Assembly: GCA_964423785.1 (NCBI GenBank)
Contig: CAYRGZ010000138.1
Location: 1-7,474, forward strand
Reading direction: 5' to 3'
Origin: S012-135 sp964423785
GTDB lineage: Bacteria; Desulfobacterota; Desulfobulbia; Desulfobulbales; S012-135
Length of the DNA: 7,474 nt
The notes beneath the pieces were generated by a model that made no database searches, was not told where the DNA came from, and worked only from the letters and a program-made list of their open reading frames with translations. The translations under genes were made by a program, and so were the position numbers. The stretch's first letter is position 1. Every line of letters starts with the position of its first letter. This document shows positions 1-6,192 of the stretch, one piece after another.

Positions 1-72
1 GGCGCTGCCGGGCGTGCTGATGACGCCGCAGATGGGGTGCCCTGTGACCAGATACCTTCGTGATAGCGTCAG

Positions 73-858
73 CTAACGCCCATGCAGGACGGCGTCCAGC
101 TCGGCGATCAGCCGCTCCACCTGCTCGGCGGCATCCCCCTCCAGCATCAACCGGTCCCTGCGCCGCTCGGGAGCAAAAACCCGCACCACCTGAGTGGGCG
201 AACCGGCAAGGCCCAAGTAGCCGGCATCGACGTCCAGGTCGGCGGCGGTCCACACCGGGATGGCGGCCTTCTTCGCCCGCATCTTCCCTTTGAGCGACGG
301 CAGACGCGGGCTGTTGATCTCCTTGACCACGGTGAACAGGACCGGCCCGGCCACCTCCACCGTGTCGTAACCGTCATCCATCAGCCGCTCGGCCCGAAAA
401 CATTCGCCGGTGAACTCGATACGCCGTACCGCGGAAACAAAGGGAATGCCGAGCCGCTCGGCCAGCCCCGGTCCCACCTGGGCGGTATCGCCGTCGATGG
501 CCTGCCGGCCGCAGAGGATGCAGTCGTACCGGCCGATACGCCGCACCGCCGCCGCCAGGGTGTAGGCGGTGGCCCAGGTATCGGCACCGGCAAAGGCCCG
601 GTCGGACACCAAGACGCCGCCGTCGGCGCCGCAACTGATCGCCTCGCGCAGCATTTCCTCGGCCTGGGGCGGTCCCATGGAAAGCACGGTCACCGTGCCG
701 CCGTGCGCCTCGACCAGTTGCACCGCCGCCTCCAGGGCGTGGCGGTCGAAGGGGTTCATGATCGATTCCACCCCGTCCCGGCGCAGGGTGTTGGTCTCAG
801 GATCAAGGCGAACCTCGGCCACGTTGGGGACCTGCTTGGCACAGACGACGATATCCAT
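73..858 (-). CDS. etfB: Electron-transfer flavoprotein beta subunit
   Basis: A 261-residue protein, the usual length for EtfB. With EtfA it forms a soluble FAD/AMP- or two-FAD-containing heterodimer that carries electrons between acyl-CoA dehydrogenases and other redox partners. Visible in the sequence: the N-terminus MDIVVCAKQVPN; NPFDRHALEAA at about 35-45; the nucleotide-binding loop CGRQAIDGDTAQVGP at 116-130; the family signature region RLMDDGYDTVEV at 158-169; and the conserved SPRLPSLKGKMRAKK at 183-197. The ATG start lies 19 bases after the stop of the acyl-CoA dehydrogenase gene, so the two are almost certainly co-transcribed and likely work together. EtfA is required for function, but its gene does not begin inside the window. 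The DGDTAQVGP loop resembles EtfB proteins of anaerobes, some of which bifurcate electrons; whether this one does cannot be decided here. Family assignment is firm. Confidence 0.96.
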   Translation of the reverse strand: MDIVVCAKQVPNVAEVRLDPETNTLRRDGVESIMNPFDRHALEAAVQLVEAHGGTVTVLSMGPPQAEEMLREAISCGADGGVLVSDRAFAGADTWATAYTLAAAVRRIGRYDCILCGRQAIDGDTAQVGPGLAERLGIPFVSAVRRIEFTGECFRAERLMDDGYDTVEVAGPVLFTVVKEINSPRLPSLKGKMRAKKAAIPVWTAADLDVDAGYLGLAGSPTQVVRVFAPERRRDRLMLEGDAAEQVERLIAELDAVLHGR

Positions 859-865
859 GATGCAC

Positions 866-872
866 GATCACC
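866..872 (-). promoter_or_regulatory. Shine-Dalgarno site of etfB, shifted register
   Basis: GGTGATC lies 7 bases before the etfB ATG. It can pair with the extreme 3' end of 16S rRNA (GATCACC) rather than with the usual CCTCC core. This supports the ATG at 858 although no GGAGG is present. The pairing is inferred from the known anti-SD sequence. Confidence 0.5.
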
Positions 873-877
873 GGGCC

Positions 878-2032
878 TCAGGCCCGGGTATACTCCTTGT
901 TCAATTCCTGGCCGATGACGTTGCGCTGGATCTGGTTGGTGCCCTCGTAGATCTGGAGGATCTTGGCGTCGCGCATCATCTTCTCGGTCGGATACTCGCG
1001 CATGTAGCCGTAGCCGCCCAGGATCTGCACCGCGTCGGTGGTGACCTGCATGGCCATGTCGGTGGCGAACAGCTTGCACATGGACGAGACCTTGGAGATG
1101 TTCTTGGGATGGGCGTCGATATGCCGGGCCGCGGCATACACCAGGGCGCGGGCGGCCTCGACCTGGGTGGCCATGTCGGCCAGCATGTGGGAAACCGCCT
1201 GGAAGCCGATGATCGGCTTGTCGAACTGGACCCGCTGCTTGGCATAGCGCACCGCCTCGTCCAGTGCCCCCTGGGCGAGACCGACGCCGAGCGCGCCGAT
1301 ACCGGGCCGCGACTTGTCGAGCGTCTTCATCACCGTGATGAAACCCATACCGCGCCGACCGATGAGCCGGTCCTTGGGAATGCGGCAGTTGTCGAAAATG
1401 AGCTCCCGGGTGGCCGAGGCCCGGATGCCGAGCTTTTTCTCCTTCTTGCCGTAAGAGAAACCAGGATCGGTATCCTCGACCACGAACATGGAGGCGCCGC
1501 GCGGCCCCTTGTCCCGGTCGGTGATGGCCACCACCGTGTAAATCTGCGCCTCACCGCCGTTGGTGATCCATTGCTTGGTGCCGTTCAGGACCCACTCGTC
1601 GCCGTCCAGCACCGCGGTGGTCTGGATGGCCGAGGCATCGCTGCCGGCACCGGCCTCGGTGAGGGCAAAGGCGGCATATTTACGGCCGGCGGCGATATCG
1701 GGTAGGTACTTCTCCTTTTGCGCCCGGCTGCCGTCGAGCAGGATCGGGAAGATACCGAGGGCGCAGGCCGCATAGGTGGTGCCGATGCCGACGCAGCCGC
1801 GACCGAACTGCTCCAGAGCGAGCACGACATCGAAAATGCCGCCGCCGAAGCCGCCGTATTCCTCCGGAATATAGAGACCGAACAAATCGGCCTGGGCCAT
1901 GGCCTTCAAGATCTCGTGGGGGAACTCCTCCCGTTCGTCGAGTTCGGCCCGCTGGGGGATGATCAGCTCGTCGGTGATCTGACGGGCCACATCGACGATC
2001 ATTTGTTGTTCTTCGGTCAGAAAATAATCCAC
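878..2032 (-). CDS. Acyl-CoA dehydrogenase (short-chain/butyryl-CoA type)
   Basis: A 384-residue FAD flavoenzyme that oxidises acyl-CoA to trans-2-enoyl-CoA, passing electrons to ETF; the cytosolic reaction may run in reverse in anaerobes. Both family signatures are present: ALTEAGAGSD at 123-132 and QILGGYGYMREYPTEKMMRD at 336-355. The likely catalytic base is Glu363 in IYEGTNQIQR, the position used by short- and medium-chain dehydrogenases. Length matches the family (about 380). The frame is open further upstream, but I choose the GTG at 2032 because GAGGAG sits 5 bases before it, the product then starts DYFLTEEQQ as family members do, and the longer version would overlap fabH. It lies 34 bases after fabH and 19 before etfB. 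Chain-length preference (butyryl, isobutyryl, glutaryl or longer) cannot be read safely from sequence alone. A fatty-acid-synthesis neighbourhood is unusual for such an enzyme. Confidence 0.95.
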   Translation of the reverse strand: MDYFLTEEQQMIVDVARQITDELIIPQRAELDEREEFPHEILKAMAQADLFGLYIPEEYGGFGGGIFDVVLALEQFGRGCVGIGTTYAACALGIFPILLDGSRAQKEKYLPDIAAGRKYAAFALTEAGAGSDASAIQTTAVLDGDEWVLNGTKQWITNGGEAQIYTVVAITDRDKGPRGASMFVVEDTDPGFSYGKKEKKLGIRASATRELIFDNCRIPKDRLIGRRGMGFITVMKTLDKSRPGIGALGVGLAQGALDEAVRYAKQRVQFDKPIIGFQAVSHMLADMATQVEAARALVYAAARHIDAHPKNISKVSSMCKLFATDMAMQVTTDAVQILGGYGYMREYPTEKMMRDAKILQIYEGTNQIQRNVIGQELNKEYTRA

Positions 2033-2037
2033 GTCGT

Positions 2038-2043
2038 CTCCTC
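2038..2043 (-). promoter_or_regulatory. Shine-Dalgarno site fixing a GTG start
   Basis: GAGGAG lies 5 bases before the GTG at 2032. It selects this start of the acyl-CoA dehydrogenase over an in-frame ATG at 2134, which would lie inside fabH. Confidence 0.75.
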
Positions 2044-2066
2044 GCGTTTCCGTAATCGTCGTGAAC

Positions 2067-3044
2067 CTACCAACGGTAGAGCACCGCCCCCCAGGTGAGG
2101 CCGGCGCCAAAAGTGCACAAGAGCACGAGATCACCCGGCCGCAGACGCCCGGCCCGGTTGGCCTCGTCCAGGGCGATGGGCACGCTGGCGGCCGAGGTAT
2201 TACCGTACTCCTGGAGGTTGACGTACACCTTGTCCATGGGAAGATCGAGCCGTTCGGCCAGAGCCTGGATGATGCGGATATTGGCCTGGTGCGGTATCAC
2301 CAGGGCGAGATCATCGGCGGTAACACCGGCCGCCGCCAGCACCTCGCCCACCACGTCGCCCATGGAGCGCACCGCGTGCCGGAACACATCGCGGCCGGCC
2401 ATCTGGATGAACGGCCCGGGATTGTCCTCGCGCACGAGTTCGGGGTTCATGCTCGGTGCGCCCTCCATGTACAACAGCTGCCAGAGATTGCCGTCCGCGT
2501 GCAGACGGCTCGCCACCACCCCCGACCCGTCCGTCGTCGCGCCCACCAGGCAGGCACCGGCGCCGTCGCCGAACAGCACGCAGGTATTGCGGTCCTGCCA
2601 GTTGGTCCGGGTGGACAGGGTCTCGGCCCCGATGACGAGAATCTTCATCGCCGGGTCGGTACGCACGTACCGGTCGGCGATGTCGAGACTGTAGGTGAAC
2701 CCGCAACAGGCGGCATTGATGTCGAAGGCAAAGGCATGCGACGCCCCAAGCTCGCGCTGCACGAGGCAGGCACAGGACGGCATGGCGATCTCCGACGAGA
2801 TGGTGCCGACGATGATGAGCCCGAGTTCTTCCGGCGCCACGCCGGCCATGGCCAAGGCCCGGCGGCCCGCTTCGGCGGCCAACCGGGAGGTCGTCTCCCC
2901 CCGGCCGGCGATATGCCGCCGACGGATACCGGTGCGGGTGGTGATCCACTCGTCCGAGGTATCCACCCGCCGTTCCAGATCGGCATTGGTGAGTATCCGC
3001 TGCGGCAGACAACGGCCGGTGCCCAGTATCTTGCCCTGTATCAT
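2067..3044 (-). CDS. fabH: 3-oxoacyl-ACP synthase III (KAS III)
   Basis: A 325-residue cytosolic condensing enzyme that starts type II fatty-acid synthesis by joining an acyl-CoA primer (acetyl-CoA, or branched primers in some bacteria) to malonyl-ACP. The full catalytic triad is visible: Cys113 in DINAACCGFTYSL, His252 in PHQANIRI, and Asn282 in GNTSAASVP. The N-terminal GTGRCLPQRILTNADLE and the R-rich TRTGIRRRHIA segment (about 37-46) are typical. Length agrees with the family (about 317-335). The ATG at 3044 follows plsX by 20 bases with only a weak GGAT ribosome site, so translation may be coupled to plsX. The order plsX-fabH is a classic lipid-synthesis pair, since PlsX and FabH act at the two ends of the acyl-ACP pathway. 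The usual next genes fabD, fabG and acpP are absent here and replaced by an acyl-CoA dehydrogenase. Confidence 0.97.
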   Translation of the reverse strand: MIQGKILGTGRCLPQRILTNADLERRVDTSDEWITTRTGIRRRHIAGRGETTSRLAAEAGRRALAMAGVAPEELGLIIVGTISSEIAMPSCACLVQRELGASHAFAFDINAACCGFTYSLDIADRYVRTDPAMKILVIGAETLSTRTNWQDRNTCVLFGDGAGACLVGATTDGSGVVASRLHADGNLWQLLYMEGAPSMNPELVREDNPGPFIQMAGRDVFRHAVRSMGDVVGEVLAAAGVTADDLALVIPHQANIRIIQALAERLDLPMDKVYVNLQEYGNTSAASVPIALDEANRAGRLRPGDLVLLCTFGAGLTWGAVLYRW

Positions 3045-3064
3045 GCGTATATATCCAAACGGAA

Positions 3065-4081
3065 TCAGCCCGCCGTGTCGCTATCCGGCAGCATGGTCTG
3101 CAGCATAGCCTCGATACGGTCGTTGACCCGGTTTTCCACCAGCTCCACCGCCACCCGGATGGCGTTGGCAATGGCCTTGGCGTTGGAACGACCGTGGCAG
3201 ATGACGCCGGTGCCGTTGAGCCCGAGCAGCGGTGCCCCGCCGTACTCGGCGTAATCAACCCGTTTCCGGAAGCGGGCGAAGGCCCGGCTGGCGAGTAGGT
3301 ACCCAAGACGGGCGGTTGGGCTCTTGCGGATCTCCTCGCCGAGCATGGTAAGGATCACCTCGGCCAGCCCCTCGCTCACCTTGAGGCAGACGTTGCCGAC
3401 GAAGCCGTCGCAGACGATGACGTCCACGTCGCCGGAAAAGATGTCCCGCCCCTCGACGTTGCCGATATAGTTGAGACCGCTGTCGAGAAGCAATTCGTGG
3501 GTCTTCTTGACCAGGGTGTTGCCCTTGCCGCCCTCTTCGCCGATGCTGAGCAGCCCCACCCGCGGCCGGTGACGATGGAAGACGATCTCGGAAAAAGCGC
3601 AGCCCATCACCCCGAACTGGACGAGATGGGCAGGCCGGCAATCGACGTTGGCGCCGACGTCCATCATCACCACATGTCCCTTGAGGGTGGGATAGACGCC
3701 GGCGATCCCCGGCCGCGAGATATTGGCCAGCCGGCCGAGATAGCGCACCGCCGCCGCCATGGTCGCCCCGGAATTGCCGGCCGACACCACAGCGTCCACC
3801 GTCCCGTCCCGCATCAGGGAAAAGCCCCGGACCACCGTGGCGTCGCGTTTGCGGCGAATGGCCTCGAAGGGCGCCTCGTCCATGGCGATCACCTGGGGGG
3901 CGTGGACGATCTCGAGCCGATCACCGACCTCCCCACCCTGCTGCCGGAGGATGGCGGCCAGACGGTCCTCATCACCGAGCAGCACCACGGTGCACGGTGT
4001 GGACGCGACAGCCTGCAGGGCCCCGGCCACGAGCACCTCGGGCCCCCGGTCTCCTCCCATGGCATCCAGGGCGATGCGCAA
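3065..4081 (-). CDS. plsX: Phosphate acyltransferase PlsX
   Basis: A 338-residue peripheral membrane enzyme that converts acyl-ACP and phosphate to acyl-phosphate, the donor used by PlsY to acylate glycerol-3-phosphate in phospholipid synthesis. Conserved blocks are MGGDRGP at 8-14, SAGNSGATMA at 100-109, GANVDCRP at 143-150, EGRDIFSGDVD and CDGFVGNV at 210-231, YGGAPLLGLNG at 280-290 and CHGRSNAKAI at 295-304. Length is normal (about 330-360). The start is a TTG, chosen because it gives the canonical N-terminus RIALDAMGGD and is preceded by AAAAGGAG at 6 bases; no ATG or GTG fits as well. It lies 47 bases after rpmF and 20 before fabH, the conserved rpmF-plsX-fabH arrangement that links ribosome and lipid production. 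Confidence 0.97.
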   Translation of the reverse strand: MRIALDAMGGDRGPEVLVAGALQAVASTPCTVVLLGDEDRLAAILRQQGGEVGDRLEIVHAPQVIAMDEAPFEAIRRKRDATVVRGFSLMRDGTVDAVVSAGNSGATMAAAVRYLGRLANISRPGIAGVYPTLKGHVVMMDVGANVDCRPAHLVQFGVMGCAFSEIVFHRHRPRVGLLSIGEEGGKGNTLVKKTHELLLDSGLNYIGNVEGRDIFSGDVDVIVCDGFVGNVCLKVSEGLAEVILTMLGEEIRKSPTARLGYLLASRAFARFRKRVDYAEYGGAPLLGLNGTGVICHGRSNAKAIANAIRVAVELVENRVNDRIEAMLQTMLPDSDTAG

Positions 4082-4087
4082 GGCGGT

Positions 4088-4095
4088 CTCCTTTT
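4088..4095 (-). promoter_or_regulatory. Strong Shine-Dalgarno site for TTG-started plsX
   Basis: AAAAGGAG ends 6 bases before the TTG at 4081. It supports this rare start codon for plsX; the strong ribosome site may offset the weak start. Confidence 0.75.
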
Positions 4096-4128
4096 GGCCA
4101 GCCGGTGACGGTTACGCCAGCGGCACGA

Positions 4129-4317
4129 TCATTCGCCCTCTTCCTCGACGCCGAAGAAGGACCGTCCCTTGTAGGTGCCACAACCGGCACAAAGGCGGTG
4201 CGGCAGTTTCGGTTCGCCGCACTCGGGACAGCTGGTGACGTTGGGCGCAGTGAGCGCGTCGTGCGAACGACGCTTGCGGGTCTTGGACCGGGACTGTCGG
4301 TGTTTCGGTAACGCCAT
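4129..4317 (-). CDS. rpmF: 50S ribosomal protein L32
   Basis: A 62-residue small basic protein of the large ribosomal subunit. The N-terminus MALPKHRQSRSKTRKRRSHD is the hallmark of L32. Two CxxC pairs, Cys30/Cys33 and Cys43/Cys46, form an intact zinc ribbon, so this is the zinc-binding form of the protein. The C-terminus ends in an acidic EEEGE tail, slightly longer than some homologues (56-60 residues). The ATG at 4317 is preceded by TAAGGAG at 10 bases. It follows yceD by 66 bases, in the nearly universal yceD-rpmF order, and precedes plsX. A terminator-like hairpin lies between yceD and this gene. Confidence 0.98.
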   Translation of the reverse strand: MALPKHRQSRSKTRKRRSHDALTAPNVTSCPECGEPKLPHRLCAGCGTYKGRSFFGVEEEGE

Positions 4318-4349
4318 GACGAAAAGTCTCCTTAATCTGTTGATAACAA

Positions 4350-4369
4350 GGCCGGCATCAAAGCCGGCC
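4350..4369 (-). terminator. Hairpin between yceD and rpmF, attenuator-like
   Basis: On the minus strand GGCCGGC and GCCGGCC form a perfect 7-bp GC-only stem around a 6-base loop. It is followed by TTGTTATC and lies 14 bases after the yceD stop. This resembles a weak intrinsic terminator. Because rpmF and plsX have no separate visible promoter, it probably lets transcription partly through, or it marks an mRNA processing or stability site. The structure is directly visible; the function is inferred. Confidence 0.5.
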
Positions 4370-4383
4370 CGATCGATGATCTG

Positions 4384-4881
4384 TCAGCCCTTCAAGCCCT
4401 TCAATATCGCAAAGGGCGAATCGCTTTCCGGCCGGCAGCCACAATCGCCGTCGTTGCGGTTCGCACCGCACCGGGCGCACAAGCCCCGGCACTGGGGACG
4501 GCACAAGCGCTTGAGCGGCAGGACGAGAAGCATCTGCTGCCGCAAGATTTCGGGCACATCCACCTCGGGCTCGGGCAGGAAGACGACGTCCATCTCCGAG
4601 CGGCTGCAGACGTGTTCCCGCTCGGCATAGTCTGGATCCGCCACCTCCAGGAACACGCGGAATCGAGTTTCGAGCCGCAGTTCGAAGGGAGCGAGGCACC
4701 GGTCGCAGACAAGCTCCACCGTGACATCCATGCGTCCCTGGCACAGGACGCGCTCACCCTGGCGATCGAGGCGGATCACCGCCGAGCAGCAGCGCACCGT
4801 GACGCCGGCCTCCTCCGCCATCATGGAGCAGTCGTCCGTCTCCACGGTGATCCCCCGTGATGGGATCTCAGAAAAATGCAT
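4384..4881 (-). CDS. yceD: DUF177 family protein YceD
   Basis: A 165-residue cytosolic protein of the DUF177/YceD family, encoded just ahead of rpmF in most bacteria. In E. coli it has been linked to 23S rRNA accumulation, and plant relatives to 23S rRNA processing, so a role in large-subunit assembly is likely. Visible: the central motif VCDRCLAPFE with Cys59 and Cys62, and the C-terminal signature LPLKRLCRPQCRGLCARCG followed by DGDCGC (121-149), whose cysteines suggest metal binding. Start: a TTG 39 bases upstream (4920) also keeps the frame open, but it would sit about 8 bases from the predicted transcription start with no ribosome site. The ATG at 4881 has GAGGGGAG just before it and gives the usual MHFSEIP-type N-terminus. 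It is the first gene of the operon. Confidence 0.93.
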   Translation of the reverse strand: MHFSEIPSRGITVETDDCSMMAEEAGVTVRCCSAVIRLDRQGERVLCQGRMDVTVELVCDRCLAPFELRLETRFRVFLEVADPDYAEREHVCSRSEMDVVFLPEPEVDVPEILRQQMLLVLPLKRLCRPQCRGLCARCGANRNDGDCGCRPESDSPFAILKGLKG

Positions 4882-4883
4882 GG

Positions 4884-4891
4884 CTCCCCTC
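4884..4891 (-). promoter_or_regulatory. Shine-Dalgarno site of yceD
   Basis: GAGGGGAG lies 2 bases before the ATG at 4881; if its GAGG half pairs with 16S rRNA, spacing is 6 bases. It favours this ATG over the upstream TTG at 4920. Confidence 0.6.
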
Positions 4892-4934
4892 AGCAAACAG
4901 TGCGCCACGGCTGGCGGCAAGTATGAAACGGAGA

Positions 4935-4962
4935 ATTATACGCTATCGGAGGGTAATGTCAA
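4935..4962 (-). promoter_or_regulatory. Consensus sigma-70 promoter for the yceD-rpmF-plsX-fabH operon
   Basis: Reading the minus strand, TTGACA (4962-4957) and TATAAT (4940-4935) match the sigma-70 consensus at all twelve positions, separated by 16 bases. Transcription should begin near 4928, giving a leader of about 47 bases before the yceD ATG. No other promoter this good is visible in the window, so it is probably the main promoter for the six downstream genes. The 16-base spacer is one shorter than the optimum. Confidence 0.88.
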
Positions 4963-4998
4963 GAAAAGAAGCAATTGGCCGAAGGCCGCCGGGTTCGG

Positions 4999-5031
4999 CA
5001 AACAACACGGAAGGAGACACCTGAATCCGTG
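4999..5031 (-). terminator. Candidate terminator after the Mla/CNBD genes
   Basis: On the minus strand CACGGA pairs with TCCGTG, with an inner AGG/CCT pairing after a 3-base bulge, and the tail is TTGTTTG. It begins about 31 bases after the stop of the CNBD gene and before the yceD promoter, where a terminator would be expected. The stem is imperfect and the T-tract short, so this is tentative. A second small hairpin (GGCC-TTC-GGCC, 4977-4987) followed by a T-rich stretch lies just downstream. Confidence 0.4.
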
Positions 5032-5062
5032 AGCGTTCGTGCGGGCGCTAGGGCATTCCAGA

Positions 5063-5533
5063 TCAGAGCAACCGGGCCAGCCGGTCGTCGGCCATGCGGA
5101 TGCGCATGCCGACCACGTGCAGGATGCGGCGCAGGAGCTTGACGCCGAGACGGGGATTTTCATCGAGCAGGCGCTCGAACTGCTCGGAGGCGAGAACAAA
5201 AAGGCGACAGGCCTCGCTGGCCTCGACGGTCGCCGTCCGGGAAGAGCGATCGAGGACCGCGATCTCGCCGACCATGGCCCCCCGCTCCAGTACCGCCACC
5301 AGGGTGTACTTGCCCGGAAAGGCGCTCTGCTTCTTCACCACCAGGGTGCCGCTGATGACAAAGGCCATGGAGTCGGCCGACTCGCCTTCCCGCATGACGA
5401 TGGACCCCTTGGGCACCTCGCGCCGTTCCAGGTAGGGACAGAGAGCCAGCCGGTCCTCGGGAGAGAGGAAGTGGAAAATGGCCTCGAGATCCTCCCCGAT
5501 ATGGGGACATTGCTGTGGCGCGGCCTGGGTCAT
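5063..5533 (-). CDS. Stand-alone cyclic nucleotide-binding domain protein
   Basis: A 156-residue soluble protein made almost entirely of one CRP-type cyclic nucleotide-binding (cNMP) domain, about residues 17-130. Beta-roll features are visible: PKGSIVMREGESADSMAFVISGT at about 41-63 and the phosphate-binding cassette GEIAVLDRSSRTATVEA at 89-105. Glu90 and Arg99 stand where the ribose- and phosphate-contacting residues usually lie, so nucleotide binding may be kept. A helical, Arg-rich tail (RRILHVVGMRIRMADDRLARLL) takes the place of the helix-turn-helix found in CRP/FNR regulators, so it is not a DNA-binding protein of that kind. No signal peptide or membrane segment is seen. It follows mlaC by 17 bases with only a poorly spaced GAGG, which suggests coupled translation. 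A regulatory role on the Mla transporter is conceivable but unproven. Confidence 0.88.
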   Translation of the reverse strand: MTQAAPQQCPHIGEDLEAIFHFLSPEDRLALCPYLERREVPKGSIVMREGESADSMAFVISGTLVVKKQSAFPGKYTLVAVLERGAMVGEIAVLDRSSRTATVEASEACRLFVLASEQFERLLDENPRLGVKLLRRILHVVGMRIRMADDRLARLL

Positions 5534-5550
5534 GACCGGACGATGCCTCG

Positions 5551-6192
5551 CTACGCCTGTCCACGGGGGTGTTCAAGGGTTTCGACCTTGTCCGCCAACC
5601 GACGCAAGAGGCCGTCGATCCCCTCCTTGCGGACGATGGACGAAAACTGGGTGCGGTAATTGCTCACCAAACTCACCCCCTCGATGACCACGTCATAGAC
5701 CTGCCAGTCGTCGCCACGACGCTTCAGGCGGTAGATGACCGGCGTCTTGACATCGTCCTTGACGAGAAAGGTCTCCACCACCGCTTTCTTGCCCCGCACC
5801 CGGTGATCGCCGTAGATCACCTTTTGGCCGGAATAGCGCTCGATCTTCTTGACGTAGGTATTTTCGAGCAGCCGGGTGAAGAGATCCACGAACTGCTGCC
5901 GGCGCGGCTCGTCGAGCCGCCGCCAGCCGGCGCCGAGAGCGCGCTGGGCCATGGCCGGGAAGTCGAAACGCTCCACCACCGCGTCGATGATCCGGCGCTC
6001 CTTTTCGGCCAGGTGCTCGTCGCCGGCCAGGGCCGGGTCTTGCAAGAGGGCAAGGATCTTGTCGATGGTGGTCCGCACGATGGCAACGGGATCGGACGAG
6101 GCGGCCGCCCCGGCCGGGGGCGAAATGATCCCCGCCATCCCCAGTCCCATCAACAGCAAGGCGACGACAAACGCTGTTCTGCACAATTTCAC
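5551..6192 (-). CDS. mlaC: Phospholipid-binding periplasmic protein MlaC (Ttg2D family)
   Basis: A 213-residue MlaC-family protein (also called toluene-tolerance Ttg2D), the periplasmic shuttle that carries phospholipids between the outer-membrane MlaA complex and the inner-membrane MlaFEDB transporter. It has a hydrophobic signal peptide at about 5-30 ending near AGAA, then a mature domain of normal size. Family traits include FDFPAMAQRALGAGWR at 76-91, FVDLFTRLLENTYVKKIERY at 101-120, and VYDVVIEGVSLVSNYRTQF at 165-183. The start is GTG at 6192, preceded by GAGGGAGG at 6 bases. It overlaps the end of mlaA by 4 bases (GTGA), which points to translational coupling. The inner-membrane mlaE, mlaF and mlaD genes are not seen here and may lie upstream beyond the window or elsewhere. 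Confidence 0.94.
   Translation of the reverse strand: MKLCRTAFVVALLLMGLGMAGIISPPAGAAASSDPVAIVRTTIDKILALLQDPALAGDEHLAEKERRIIDAVVERFDFPAMAQRALGAGWRRLDEPRRQQFVDLFTRLLENTYVKKIERYSGQKVIYGDHRVRGKKAVVETFLVKDDVKTPVIYRLKRRGDDWQVYDVVIEGVSLVSNYRTQFSSIVRKEGIDGLLRRLADKVETLEHPRGQA

Noticed and set aside
2..76. Plus-strand frame open at the left edge and ending in TAA, possibly the tail of a convergent gene
   Set aside because: Only 24 codons, no recognisable motif, and it overlaps the etfB stop. Too little to support a gene.
82..918. 278-residue plus-strand frame opposite etfB
   Set aside because: Same reason: the minus strand encodes a clear EtfB over the same bases.
569..1705. 378-residue plus-strand frame opposite the acyl-CoA dehydrogenase and etfB
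   Set aside because: Antisense shadow of well-supported genes, with no domain and no ribosome site noticed.
2033..2134. Longer acyl-CoA dehydrogenase starting from ATG at 2134
   Set aside because: The extra 34 residues do not look like the family N-terminus, would overlap fabH, and the GTG at 2032 has a good ribosome site.
2061..3254. 397-residue plus-strand reading frame opposite fabH and plsX
   Set aside because: It is antisense to two certain genes with full catalytic motifs. Its translation is His/Gly/Arg-rich with no recognisable domain, typical of GC-rich shadow frames.
4977..4987. GGCC-TTC-GGCC hairpin followed by a T-rich stretch, as an extra terminator
   Set aside because: The stem is only 4 bp and the T-rich stretch overlaps the -35 region of the yceD promoter; it is probably incidental.
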